Shown here: piece after piece, positions 1 to 9,709 of the stretch
Position numbering within the stretch: position 1 is the stretch's first letter
Layout: each line of letters starts with the position of its first letter
Source of the DNA: Paenibacillus sp. DCT19
GTDB taxonomy: Bacteria; Bacillota; Bacilli; Paenibacillales; Paenibacillaceae
Direction: 5' to 3'
NCBI RefSeq assembly: GCF_003268635.1
Contig: NZ_CP029639.1
Coordinates: 5,219,501 to 5,283,500, forward strand
DNA length: 64,000 nt
Position numbers and translations under genes: made by a program
Notes under the pieces: model-generated
The model's input: the letters and a program-made list of their open reading frames with translations, nothing else
Databases searched by the model: none
Told to the model about the DNA's origin: nothing

Positions 1-2944
1 CAAATCGTCCTTGTAAGTACAAAGGATCAACTATTCCATCTTCATCTTTCGTGATCTGAACTGTAACCTTCAGCTCGTTAAGACCGCTGTGCAGCCATGG
101 TGTAATGTCATAACCGATATTATCAAAATCCGTAATCTCGACTGATTCAAACGCATCCGGACGGATAGAATGATCATTAATGATTAACGTCCAGTCACCC
201 GAAATGGCTCTTCGATCCATGAATAACAGACACTCAGATAAGGCTGTTCTTAGTTCAAACGAAGTTGCGTAATGGCACTCCAGTGGATACGCAATGGATG
301 GCTTCTTTGGTGTGCCGAATACTTGATTAAACTGGAGCGGGAGCAAGTTATGTGCTGAACAATCTGCTGCCTGATCAATGAACGGCTTGACCTCAGAATG
401 GCTATCCTCAAAAATTACACCGTTGTAATTTTTCGCCGTAAGGTGGAAATGCCCCATACGCAGCACGTTAGGCTGAACCGTTTCAAGTCGCCAAGGCCCC
501 TCGGAAGGAATAATTATTGAATGAAATTCATGATGACTACGGTCTATATTTTTTATACCAAGAGCAGATTGCTTCTTCTCAGTACCCTCTGTGAACTGTT
601 CTTCTGATGAACTGTGCTCATCATCCCAGGTTAGTCGTATAGCATGTGCATCATAAGCTGCGAATTGTAGTGAAATATACCCTTCGTCTCCACGATGATG
701 GATGGGGAGTGCATACCGTTGTCCCTGCTCCAAATCTAATCGCTCTACCCGCAAGCCTTGATTAGGTGCGCGTTCAGCAACTGTCCATAATGCATCAACT
801 GCGATCTTCAATTCGCCTTCTAAGCATTGATCTTCCTGATTGGTCAAAAAGACCATATATTCGCCTTCAGACAATTGTCTGGTCTGCATAAGCAGTGAAG
901 AACTTTCGTTCTTCATCACCCAACGCACGGGTTCGGGCAGAACCTCATCCAGAAGCAAGGACATCGACTCAAGTACAGCCTGATTTATTGAATCAATACC
1001 TGCCATAGGGAGGAAATAAGCCTTTCCTTTACCACGCCGCCATAGGGACTTACCCTCATGCTGTTCCGGTTCACCATTACCCCAATACGGTATCTCTGGG
1101 TGATCGCCAGCTCCGAAAAACTTCGCCGCTTCATCCCCTGCTGGGCTTCCTTCCTGAATAGGTATATACGGAGGCAACCCGACAGAAATAACGATCCCGC
1201 CCTGTTGTACCCATTGCTTCACCTGTTTCCATGCCGCTTCTTCCAAATTCAGCATGGGTGGGAGAATCAGAACCTCATAACGAGCTGCACCTATTTCAAT
1301 CCTGCCATCAACCATCTGGGCTTCCGCCAGCAGTTCCGGATCAAGATGGTCATAATCCCGTCTGCTCTGCAATAAGTGCGTAGTGATCCTCATCCAGTCA
1401 TTCGTGAGTCGTTCCAGTCTTGCCCGTTCTGCTTCGTCTTCTCCGCTATATTCAAAACCATGTAGTGGATTACCCATTAAACTCCAGAGTGTAGTCGTTG
1501 GGTCCAGCACAGCGATACGGATATCGGCTGTCCCGGTGCTCATCAGGTAACCTAATCTTCCGGTGTAGTCACCGAGTTCCCGAAAGTGTTCCCAGTACGG
1601 GTTTTGCAGGAACTGTGATGGGGGAGCATCATGCTTCGCCAGCCCGCCAATCGTATAGAAAAAAGCATGAAAGTTGAAAAAGTTCGTGCCCATGGCCGCC
1701 ATTCGATCAATCATCCATTTGGCATCCTGCAAGGTCATTGACCAGCCTACACTGTGAAAACATTCAATCAGATTTCGTTCCCGTCCCAGTTGTCTAGCTA
1801 ATGAGCTGACCATTTTGGGATTGTCGCGCATTCTTTTTCCGTAGCGTTCAAGAATCCAGGACAACGAACGTCCGATCTTCTCGTGGGCGGAATCTCCACC
1901 TGGCATGTGGCTGTATATCTGTGTCGTCATACGCACACCAGGAACCTCTGCCGCATATTGAATTCCAGCCTGCTCGCACCAGTCGTGAACTTGCTTATGA
2001 TAAGAAGAACGGAGCAATACGTGCAGGGATTGAAAATAGTCATAGCGGATTCGCTCGAAATCCGGAATATCTCCATACAACAGCGCAGGTAGAGATTCAA
2101 TGAGGCTATAACCACAACGTTCACTGAAGTAACCAGGCAATTGTGGTGACCATGGAATCTTCCCGAGAGGTGCAATCTCATCTGAAAACACACCTTTGAT
2201 TACGCTTTCAAATTGTTCTCCAAACGCTGACTGATAACGATCATGGGTGAGTTCGATGAAACGACTCATTGCCTCCTGATGGCAAGGGTCAACAAAGTTC
2301 CCGTAATATTTAAAATCATCGATCTCTTCTTCTTGAAATACAATAACTTCCCATTCTCCAGCCGGAGCCTCCCACAACAAGCGAAAAGCCGTATGGTATG
2401 TAAAAAATCGCTTGCGATTATACGAAGTCAGCCCCGTCTCCTGGTACACCTGATCTGTCTGCACATTACCAATGAATCCTCGCAGATTGATCGATTCATG
2501 CCATACGCGCTTCCCTTGGGCATCCTTAGGAACAGCTTTGGCATATAAAACGCGTCCCCAGGGCAGCTCATAATCGAGCAATGTGCCACCTTGTACATTC
2601 AGATCATGATGAATAAGCTGACGTTGCTTCGCTTCCGGGAATTCAAGTGTTACCTCGCCTCCGGCCATACCACTCGGATATGGATATTCGTCATACAACC
2701 AGACCTGCATGCCAAGTTCATACGCAGCTTGGGTAGCTACTTTTACCTTATCAAACCATGCTTCAGATAAATAAGGAATCTGTAGTCCCTGACGCGGACA
2801 TATAAAGAACCCGCCCACACCCTGCTTATGCATTTCTGCGATCTGACGCTTAATCTGGCTCTCTTCCATATCCCCATTCCAAAACCAAAAGGGATGAACC
2901 CGGTACTGCGCCTCGGGATTTTCAAAAGCATCCCCGTTCCACAT
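1..2944 (-). CDS. GH106-like glycoside hydrolase, C-terminus cut by window edge
   Basis: The minus frame is open from an ATG at 2944 to the left edge (981 codons), so the C-terminus is missing. The N-terminus has the blocks HPFWFWNG, GVGGFFICPRQG and LYDEYPYPSG near residues 17-95. These are typical of large (about 1000 aa) glycosidases related to GH106 alpha-L-rhamnosidases; substrate is inferred only from the family. A beta-rich C-terminal part resembling a sugar-binding domain is visible before the edge. I chose ATG 2944 because GGGAGG lies 8 nt upstream; an in-frame ATG at 2989 lacks a good site. No signal peptide is seen, so it probably acts in the cytoplasm on oligosaccharides imported by the adjacent ABC transporter. 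It lies downstream of that operon, separated by a repeat element. Confidence 0.7.
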   Translation of the reverse strand, partial: MWNGDAFENPEAQYRVHPFWFWNGDMEESQIKRQIAEMHKQGVGGFFICPRQGLQIPYLSEAWFDKVKVATQAAYELGMQVWLYDEYPYPSGMAGGEVTLEFPEAKQRQLIHHDLNVQGGTLLDYELPWGRVLYAKAVPKDAQGKRVWHESINLRGFIGNVQTDQVYQETGLTSYNRKRFFTYHTAFRLLWEAPAGEWEVIVFQEEEIDDFKYYGNFVDPCHQEAMSRFIELTHDRYQSAFGEQFESVIKGVFSDEIAPLGKIPWSPQLPGYFSERCGYSLIESLPALLYGDIPDFERIRYDYFQSLHVLLRSSYHKQVHDWCEQAGIQYAAEVPGVRMTTQIYSHMPGGDSAHEKIGRSLSWILERYGKRMRDNPKMVSSLARQLGRERNLIECFHSVGWSMTLQDAKWMIDRMAAMGTNFFNFHAFFYTIGGLAKHDAPPSQFLQNPYWEHFRELGDYTGRLGYLMSTGTADIRIAVLDPTTTLWSLMGNPLHGFEYSGEDEAERARLERLTNDWMRITTHLLQSRRDYDHLDPELLAEAQMVDGRIEIGAARYEVLILPPMLNLEEAAWKQVKQWVQQGGIVISVGLPPYIPIQEGSPAGDEAAKFFGAGDHPEIPYWGNGEPEQHEGKSLWRRGKGKAYFLPMAGIDSINQAVLESMSLLLDEVLPEPVRWVMKNESSSLLMQTRQLSEGEYMVFLTNQEDQCLEGELKIAVDALWTVAERAPNQGLRVERLDLEQGQRYALPIHHRGDEGYISLQFAAYDAHAIRLTWDDEHSSSEEQFTEGTEKKQSALGIKNIDRSHHEFHSIIIPSEGPWRLETVQPNVLRMGHFHLTAKNYNGVIFEDSHSEVKPFIDQAADCSAHNLLPLQFNQVFGTPKKPSIAYPLECHYATSFELRTALSECLLFMDRRAISGDWTLIINDHSIRPDAFESVEITDFDNIGYDITPWLHSGLNELKVTVQITKDEDGIVDPLYLQGRF

Positions 2945-3147
2945 GTCGCCTTCCTCCCAAATACATAAGAGTGGTTGTTCATCTTCCATTATCGTTCATT
3001 TTAGTTCAAATGGGTTTGTTTCGCTTTGATTATACAACAAAAACGAATGCTGGGAAGCCATAATTCACAAAAAAATTGTTAAATTGGATGAATATTGAAT
3101 AGCCCGGCCGCCTGCACTACGACACTAACGGCAACCGGGCTGTAGTA

Positions 3148-3360
3148 TAAGAGGTTGTTTAAAAAGTCCTCTTTTGATTACGAAGGATGCCTTGAGGCAT
3201 CCTAGCGTCGAATATGGGATTCAGCCGAAATGAGTGGATGCTTACGAAGTTTGTTTCCTTCGGAAACATGAAGTTGCTCACGTAGTTTTGCCTACGCTCC
3301 GCTACTCCATTTCTATCTTTATCCCATCTTCTTGGTACTGAAAACCGACCTTTTTGAACA
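3148..3360 (+). repeat. MITE-like dispersed repeat with imperfect terminal inverted repeats
   Basis: A non-coding element of about 210 bp lies between the sugar ABC operon and the glycosidase gene. Its left end (gttgtttaaaaagtcc) is an imperfect inverted copy of its right end (cctttttgaacacg). Inside are a GGATGCC-TTGA-GGCATCC hairpin at about 3185-3202 and a GTTTCC-TTC-GGAAAC hairpin at about 3265-3280. The left 85 bp recur in inverted orientation at 43732-43815, and shorter end fragments occur near 24331 and 45124. No transposase is encoded, so it is a non-autonomous or structural repeat. Family membership in Paenibacillus is my inference. Confidence 0.65.
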
Positions 3361-3373
3361 CGTACTATAAAGA

Positions 3374-4885
3374 TTATTTAAGCGCAGCGTAAAGCTCATT
3401 TACTTCTTTAACATAGTCGTTACCGCCGCTCTTTCTCCACAATTCAACTGCAGCTTGGAAGCCTTTCTCATCAATCTGCCCTACAATAAACTTGATGCGA
3501 GCATCATTGATGATGTTATCAAGCTGTGGTCCCTTCTGGGCATATACATCCGAGATCAGTGGTTCGCCCGGATTCGCGATGACAATCTCCTCATTAGCTT
3601 TCTGCACTTCAACAACCTTCTGTCGAACAGGGGTTTGTTCTACACGTAACGTTTTGTCCTCGGGAATAAACATCAGAATCTGATTCAAACCCTGTACATC
3701 CCGCAGCGCTAGTTTATCTGTTGTAGGGATGATGTAATCGCCTTTTTTCTCATACTGCTTCCCATCCAATCCGTTGCCAAGTAATGCCTGAAGCTCAGGT
3801 TCGTTCAATTGATCCAAGAACGTCAGCACCTTCTTCAGATCCTCCTCGGTTTTCACACTGCTCTTGGAGATGACGACCATCCCAGAGTATCCAGAAGTCG
3901 GCATATCACGCAGACCTTTTGGCCCCTCCATCGCTTGCAATACGTCCACACGTCCCGTAGCCGCAGGGTCTTTCTCCAAGATTTTCTGATCCATGCGCTG
4001 TGCATTATCTGCAACATCCACCATGACACCAGCCTGACCATTTACAAACGGATCTGGAAGTTTCGTTGCGTCCATAACCGCAAAGTCCTTATTCACCAGA
4101 CCTTCACTATAGATCTTGCGGAAGAACTGCAATGCTTCCATATACTCAGGGGTGTCGTGTGCGGGAATTAATGCCCCGCTGCTGTCCTCTCCCCATTTGT
4201 TTGGTGCGCCAAACCACACCTGCATGTTATCCCATGGACCTGTGAATTTACTCGCCACCAGCCCATACGTATCCTGCTTACCGTTTCCGTCCGGATCATC
4301 ATTGGTGAACGCTTTCAACATATTGTAGAACTCATCAATGGTCTTCGGTTCTTCCAGCCCCAGATTCTCCAGCCAGTCCTTCCGGATCGTTACCCCGTTA
4401 CGCCCAAGAGCACGAGCACGATATATGCCATACGTTTTGCCATCGATCGAAGCATTGTTCGTAATGATCTCATTCATTTGGCTCAGGTTCGGATAATCCT
4501 TCAGGTAAGGCCCAAGCTCCCAGAATGCTCCCGTTCGAGCTGCGTTGATGAAACTCGGCGACTTCCCGAGCACCACCATAATATCCGGCAATTTGCCCGA
4601 GGCTAAGGTGATATTGAATTTGTCTTCATACGAGCTGCTGGGCACCCACTGAAAGTTAACATCTATCTTGGTCAGTTCCTCCAGCTTCTGGATAACCGGA
4701 CTATTCTCCGGTGGATTCTCTGCTTCAAAATTAGGGAGCATGATCGTCAACTGATCTGTGCCACTCGCCGCTTCCCCCGTATTCGATTGTTGTTCCCCGC
4801 TACATGCAGCGAGCACTGTGCTTAATAGCATAGATGCACAAAGCACAATAGCCATCTTCTTCAATCCTGTTTTTGGTTGTCCCAT
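3374..4885 (-). CDS. Sugar ABC transporter substrate-binding lipoprotein (LplA/YtcQ type)
   Basis: A 503-aa extracellular binding protein of the family 1 (LplA-like) group. It has a basic N-terminus, a hydrophobic core and the lipobox LAAC around residues 25-28, so it should be lipid-anchored to the outer face of the membrane. The mature part has the long alternating alpha/beta pattern of two-lobed sugar-binding proteins. AGGGGGAG precedes the ATG. It follows two permease genes in one minus-strand operon (18-bp gap to the nearest). No ATPase is encoded here; this subgroup usually shares an MsmX-type ATPase encoded elsewhere. The likely ligand is a plant or polysaccharide-derived oligosaccharide, given the glycosidase next to it. 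Specificity cannot be read from sequence alone. Confidence 0.88.
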   Translation of the reverse strand: MGQPKTGLKKMAIVLCASMLLSTVLAACSGEQQSNTGEAASGTDQLTIMLPNFEAENPPENSPVIQKLEELTKIDVNFQWVPSSSYEDKFNITLASGKLPDIMVVLGKSPSFINAARTGAFWELGPYLKDYPNLSQMNEIITNNASIDGKTYGIYRARALGRNGVTIRKDWLENLGLEEPKTIDEFYNMLKAFTNDDPDGNGKQDTYGLVASKFTGPWDNMQVWFGAPNKWGEDSSGALIPAHDTPEYMEALQFFRKIYSEGLVNKDFAVMDATKLPDPFVNGQAGVMVDVADNAQRMDQKILEKDPAATGRVDVLQAMEGPKGLRDMPTSGYSGMVVISKSSVKTEEDLKKVLTFLDQLNEPELQALLGNGLDGKQYEKKGDYIIPTTDKLALRDVQGLNQILMFIPEDKTLRVEQTPVRQKVVEVQKANEEIVIANPGEPLISDVYAQKGPQLDNIINDARIKFIVGQIDEKGFQAAVELWRKSGGNDYVKEVNELYAALK

Positions 4886-4903
4886 ACATTCTCCCCCTTG
4901 GAT

Positions 4904-5791
4904 TTAGCCTTTAATTGAACCGAGCATGACACCTTTGGCAAAATGCTTTTGCAAGAACGGGTACACCAGCAAAATCGGGATCGTACCCACAACAATAACC
5001 GCCATTTTTACGGACTGTTCCGGTGGTTTTACAAAGTTGGGATCCATGTTCGCCATATCTCCAACACTGGCCTGCGACAGCAGTACAATTTGCCGTAACA
5101 TAACTTGCAGCGGCCATTTGGTACTATCGGAAATGTAGAGCAATGCAGAGAAAAAGTTATTCCAATGTCCCACGGCGTAGAATAATGCAAATGTAGCAAT
5201 GACCGGTTTGGACAATGGCAAAACAATACGCCACAGCACCCCAAGATCAGAACAGCCGTCGATGCGAGCCGCTTCCTCTAGCCCAGGCGGCATCTGTTGA
5301 AAAAAGTTTTTGACAACAATAAGATTAAAAGCGCTGATCGCGCCAGGAAGCATCAAAGACCAGTAGGAATCAAGCAGTCCAAGACCACGTATGACGAGAT
5401 AGGTCGGAATCATGCCTCCCCCAAATAACATGGAGAAAATGACCATATTCATTAGCATATTCCGTCCCCAGAAGTCGCTGCGAGATAGCGGATATGCCAT
5501 CGTCAGCGTGAAGAATAAGTTAACGAACGTACCTACAACGGTAATGAAGATGGATACACCAATACTTCGAAACATCGTGGAGGATGAAAAAATATACTCA
5601 TATGCGCTAAGGGAGAACACCTTAGGAATAAGGAAAAAACTACGTTCAGTAATTTCAGCTTCGGTCGCGAATGAATTCCCTATAATATACAAGAAAGGAA
5701 GAACGGTTAGTAACCCCAGAACGCCGAGCATGATGTAGTTGAGCACATCAAATACTCTGCCAGCAGGGCTGTTGTACAGACGACTGTTCAT
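4904..5791 (-). CDS. Carbohydrate ABC transporter permease (LplC/YtcP type)
   Basis: A 295-aa integral membrane subunit with six predicted membrane segments. The EAA-loop signature (EEAARIDGCSDLGVLWRIVLPLSKP) falls around residues 185-210 and is where the ATPase docks. GGAGGT sits upstream of the ATG at 5791. The gene is 23 bp downstream of the partner permease and 18 bp upstream of the binding-protein gene, so the three are one transcription unit. Family and order match the LplB-LplC-LplA arrangement used for complex oligosaccharides in Bacillaceae. Substrate is not known. Confidence 0.9.
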   Translation of the reverse strand: MNSRLYNSPAGRVFDVLNYIMLGVLGLLTVLPFLYIIGNSFATEAEITERSFFLIPKVFSLSAYEYIFSSSTMFRSIGVSIFITVVGTFVNLFFTLTMAYPLSRSDFWGRNMLMNMVIFSMLFGGGMIPTYLVIRGLGLLDSYWSLMLPGAISAFNLIVVKNFFQQMPPGLEEAARIDGCSDLGVLWRIVLPLSKPVIATFALFYAVGHWNNFFSALLYISDSTKWPLQVMLRQIVLLSQASVGDMANMDPNFVKPPEQSVKMAVIVVGTIPILLVYPFLQKHFAKGVMLGSIKG

Positions 5792-5814
5792 GAGCGGTTA
5801 CCTCCTAAGGTCTA

Positions 5815-6789
5815 TTAATAAATACCGGGATGACCAAACTTTTTGGCAAGTTTATTACTACCAAGCACCAATATAATCCCCACAACAGACTTAAAGAGTC
5901 CCACGGCTGTACTGTAGCTGAACGCACCTTGCGTAATCCCCACGGTATACACATAGGTATCGAATACATCCGCTACATCCCGATTCAGTGAGTTCGTCAT
6001 CAGGTAAATCTGCTCGAATCCTGTGTCCAGAAAGTTCCCGAGTCTTAGAATGAGCAAAATTACAATCGTAGTACGAATCGCTGGCAGGGTAATATGCCAC
6101 ATTCGGCGTAAACGTCCTGCCCCATCCACAATGGATGCCTCATACTGTTCTGTATCTACTCCAGCAAGTGCCGCAAGGAAAATGATTGTCCCCCACCCCA
6201 TCTCCTTCCACATCATCTGAATAATGATCAGCGGTCGGAACGTATCCGGGTTGGATAGCACATCTATCGGTTTACCTGTGATCATCGCAATCAGCTCATA
6301 CAGCACCCCGCCTTGAGGTGTCAGAAATACATAAGTGATACTGGCGATAATCACCATAGATACAAAGTGTGGTACATATACAAGCGTCTGAATCGTTCTT
6401 TTGAAAAAAGCTGTTCGAATCTCATTTAATAAAAGTGCAATAATGATCGGTGCCGGGAAAAAGAAAATGAGATCGTATAAGGCAAGAAGCAACGTATTCC
6501 GTAGCAATCGGAAAAAGTCTGGATTCGAGAAAAAGGTTGTAAAGTTCTCCAACCCTACCCATTCACTATTGCGAATCCCTAGAAAAGGCTGATAATCCTG
6601 AAAAGCAATAACGATTCCCCACATGGGCAAGTATTTAAAGATTACAAAGTACAGAAAACCGGGAAGTACAAGTACGTATAACCATTTATTTCGCTTGATC
6701 TGCCGCTTCCAGTTGGACTCCCGTTTTACGGAGTAACTTGAAATATCCGCCTGCGTTGTTGTAGCGGCACTTCCATTCTTCCCGTTCAT
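5815..6789 (-). CDS. Sugar ABC transporter permease (LplB/YteP type)
   Basis: A 324-aa inner-membrane permease with about six hydrophobic segments and an EAA loop (YEASIVDGAGRLRRMWHITLP). The frame is open further upstream to 6822, but the ATG at 6789 has GGAGGGA 8 nt before it while the upstream ATG has none, so I start at 6789. A polar N-terminal tail of about 40 residues precedes the first helix, as is usual for this subfamily. It is the first gene of the permease-permease-binding protein operon. The regulator gene upstream ends in its own terminator, so the operon probably has a promoter in 6790-7010. Confidence 0.88.
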   Translation of the reverse strand: MNGKNGSAATTTQADISSYSVKRESNWKRQIKRNKWLYVLVLPGFLYFVIFKYLPMWGIVIAFQDYQPFLGIRNSEWVGLENFTTFFSNPDFFRLLRNTLLLALYDLIFFFPAPIIIALLLNEIRTAFFKRTIQTLVYVPHFVSMVIIASITYVFLTPQGGVLYELIAMITGKPIDVLSNPDTFRPLIIIQMMWKEMGWGTIIFLAALAGVDTEQYEASIVDGAGRLRRMWHITLPAIRTTIVILLILRLGNFLDTGFEQIYLMTNSLNRDVADVFDTYVYTVGITQGAFSYSTAVGLFKSVVGIILVLGSNKLAKKFGHPGIY

Positions 6790-7013
6790 GCCCTCTCCCT
6801 CCATTCTTGTAAGCGTTATCAAATTATCTGATACTCAGACTATACAGCGCCCTTATTTCCGGCAACCTTCATTTTTTGCTTAGTACTTTTCATACCTGTA
6901 CAAAGCCCGATATAGCGCCAATAGCGCTCTTGATTTGCAACATTTTGAAGAAGAGGATTGCACATTTTTGCCGTCTTCTCTTTATTTGTATTTGCACCCC
7001 AGCCACCTTTATA

Positions 7014-7051
7014 AAACAAAAAAGAACCGGAATCCCTATATGGAATCCCGG
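7014..7051 (-). terminator. Intrinsic terminator of the AraC regulator gene
   Basis: Read on the minus strand, a 10-bp stem (CCGGGATTCC / GGGATTCCGG, including two G-U pairs) with an ATATA loop is followed by TTCTTTTTTG. It lies 24 bp past the stop codon of the regulator and separates it from the transporter operon. Confidence 0.7.
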
Positions 7052-7074
7052 CTAACGAAGCTTCTGAAAATCGA

Positions 7075-9480
7075 TTAAGATGTAAACCACTGATCCCGAT
7101 ACTGGCTTGGTGTTGAACCCTCTTGTTTTTTGAAAATTCGATTAAAATAACTATGCTGGTATCCTACTGCGCTTGCAACATCATTTATTCTCATTGATGT
7201 CTCACGTAGTAACTTTTTCGCGTTCTCCATACGTACCTGGGTCAAATAATCAATAAAATTCATTCCGGAGATCTGTTTAAATGCCTTGCTGAGAGCATAA
7301 GGTGTCATCTGTTCCAGATCAGCGCATGCTTCCAATGAAATATCGTTGCTGTAGTTGTCATCAATGTACTGCATCGTTCGTTCCACCACCTGCTTAAGCG
7401 GCTCTTGAGATCTAAGCTCGATCTCTTGCAAATACGGTCTAATCACTTTCTCCTTCATCCACTGCATCATCTGTGCTGGTTCACGAATGCTCGACAGTCG
7501 TTCATACATGTTACAGCCGCCGAACAGCTGGTAGGGGATAACGCCCGTTTGCAGCATGACGTGCTGAATACTACCCAATAACTGAAGCATCATCTGCTGT
7601 ACCTGAAATTCCGTACTATCGGTTCGAGTCACCTCGGTCAGAAATTGTTCCATTCCCCGTTCTGCTTCATCCCGCTTCCCTAGTCTCAGCGCCTGAATAA
7701 AATCACGTTCTAGCCCAAGGGGATAGGTAGCTCCTTCCGTTTGGCTGAAGCATTGCTCATCATCTAGATCAAGGATTTGGCTGCCTACCTCCACACTGCG
7801 ATAAACGACAGCTTGCTCCATCTCCACGAATAAACCAGGCAATTCCTGCAACGTTGCGGCTGGTCGACTGACCACCACGGTGACCTGCATTTTCAGCGTT
7901 CGGTGAATCACTTCCATAAGCTCCTCTCCCCACAACAACGCCTGCGGCTTCAAGGAATCCTTCTCTGGAGCTATAATTAACATCGCCGAGGATAGATCGT
8001 GGAAATTCATCACACTAACTTGGCTAAAATACCCCTTCGCAACCTCTTCTATAATGTTGACTGCGGCAAACGTAATCAGTCCTGTGTCCCTGCTGCCAAA
8101 TCGTTCTCGTAATGTCACATGTCCTGTAAAATACATCTGCAATAACAAAAACTGCTGCCCCTCCACCTCAAATCCAAGGTTTGTCATACGCCGGCACAGA
8201 TCCTGCTCGTTGTATGCGTATAGATGGCCTTGCACCAGTTGTAATACAAAGCTGTCCCGTAGATGAGGAAGTTGTTCTTGTAGCTGGCGGTGAGCTGTCA
8301 GACGATCTGAAGTCAGTTCATTCCAGTGCTGTTCCAACAGTTGGAATTCGTCCAACTTCACATCGGTAGACACTTCGTTTCTTCCAGGTGTCAGCAGATG
8401 AACCATCCGTGCAACCGGTGAATAGATTCGGCGTGAAGCAAACCATGACAGCAGTAGCCCTAATACAAGACTTCCTATGCTCGCCATCACAATGATTTTG
8501 GATACCAGCTTGACGGGTGAAGTAACCGAGGTCAATGGAGCTGCAGACACGTACGTCCAATCCGCATCGATTCGATTTAACGAGCCGGATGATACGGAGT
8601 AAGTCTGATCCTCATATTTGAATAGAAAAGAATGACTATCCTTGTGCAAGGCGACTGCATCTTTTAATTGCTGTTCAAAGACTGAATCCTTGGCGCCTGC
8701 ATCCGTATTACCAGTAATCAGTGTATTGCCTTCGGCATCCATCAGAAAGGTTAACCCTTCATCATATGGAGTAAGCGTTTTCAATAAACTTGCGATTTTT
8801 GAGTTATCCAGCGTGATGATTAGGGCGCCGAACGGCTTGACACTTTCTCCCGGAATTTTATGTACAAGAACGAGCGCATCACTTGCACCTGTATGTAACA
8901 AGCTGGGATTGGAGGTCAGGGATTGCTTAATTTCCTCTTGACCAGATACCCAATCTGTCCAATACACATGATTGCCCATACTCAGGTATCGATCATACGC
9001 CTCGATCTGGCTCTCATCCTGCAGTTCGTTATATTCCCGATTGAATACAATCGGCTGTGGCTCTTTCAAATATAGCTGTGCAGATTGAATTAATGGATGC
9101 GAGCCCTGTAGAACGTACAATGTCGTAACAATCTCTTGTGTTTCTTTGAAAAAATATACAAAATCCAGCGTCCGGAGTGCATTGCCGAATCTGGGTTCGA
9201 ATGCCCAGTGCGATAAGGTCATCTCCAAATAGGCGAGCTGATCATCTACATTCCGCGCTCGGTTCTCAATCTGGTTTTGATGCATCTGGTTAAATTCTTT
9301 TTCCATCTGATTCACGACCAACCCATACATCACAATTCCTGTAATCAGACCGGGAATGCTTGCAATCAACAAAATAAGCATCAGGCTGTTTCGGTAGAAA
9401 CGCCCCTTCTGTCGCCTCGTCCATCTTCCTGGCAAACGAAAAAAACGACCCATGTCCCGTACACGACTAGTTGGCTCCAT
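7075..9480 (-). CDS. Membrane-bound AraC-family regulator (YesS/YtdP-like)
   Basis: An 801-aa one-component sensor/regulator. A membrane segment near residues 30-55 and another near 325-348 flank an extracellular sensing region of about 270 residues. A long cytoplasmic middle part follows, and the last 100 residues are a double AraC helix-turn-helix (LEACADLEQMTPYALSKAFK and INDVASAVGYQHSYFNRIFK). The start has AGGTGA 6 nt upstream. Proteins of this design in Bacillus control neighbouring oligosaccharide ABC transporters, and this one sits directly upstream of the Lpl-like operon on the same strand. I infer that it activates that operon when an extracellular sugar or the binding protein is sensed. 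Confidence 0.87.
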   Translation of the reverse strand: MEPTSRVRDMGRFFRLPGRWTRRQKGRFYRNSLMLILLIASIPGLITGIVMYGLVVNQMEKEFNQMHQNQIENRARNVDDQLAYLEMTLSHWAFEPRFGNALRTLDFVYFFKETQEIVTTLYVLQGSHPLIQSAQLYLKEPQPIVFNREYNELQDESQIEAYDRYLSMGNHVYWTDWVSGQEEIKQSLTSNPSLLHTGASDALVLVHKIPGESVKPFGALIITLDNSKIASLLKTLTPYDEGLTFLMDAEGNTLITGNTDAGAKDSVFEQQLKDAVALHKDSHSFLFKYEDQTYSVSSGSLNRIDADWTYVSAAPLTSVTSPVKLVSKIIVMASIGSLVLGLLLSWFASRRIYSPVARMVHLLTPGRNEVSTDVKLDEFQLLEQHWNELTSDRLTAHRQLQEQLPHLRDSFVLQLVQGHLYAYNEQDLCRRMTNLGFEVEGQQFLLLQMYFTGHVTLRERFGSRDTGLITFAAVNIIEEVAKGYFSQVSVMNFHDLSSAMLIIAPEKDSLKPQALLWGEELMEVIHRTLKMQVTVVVSRPAATLQELPGLFVEMEQAVVYRSVEVGSQILDLDDEQCFSQTEGATYPLGLERDFIQALRLGKRDEAERGMEQFLTEVTRTDSTEFQVQQMMLQLLGSIQHVMLQTGVIPYQLFGGCNMYERLSSIREPAQMMQWMKEKVIRPYLQEIELRSQEPLKQVVERTMQYIDDNYSNDISLEACADLEQMTPYALSKAFKQISGMNFIDYLTQVRMENAKKLLRETSMRINDVASAVGYQHSYFNRIFKKQEGSTPSQYRDQWFTS

Positions 9481-9709
9481 CAGCGGTCACCTGCCTGCTT
9501 GTGAGTAATCTGCCTGTCATGGGAACTGCTTCATCTCCCTGCTGAGTGATTTGTATGATCTGTGAATGACATCCTTTTTTTATATTATACTCAACATTTC
9601 CCAGTGAATGAAACGAGATTTAATGTAACGTTTTTTTAACCAATGTTTTATTAACCCGTAAAAATGGATTACAATAGGATGAAGCAGAACATGAAGGAGG
9701 CTTTTAATA

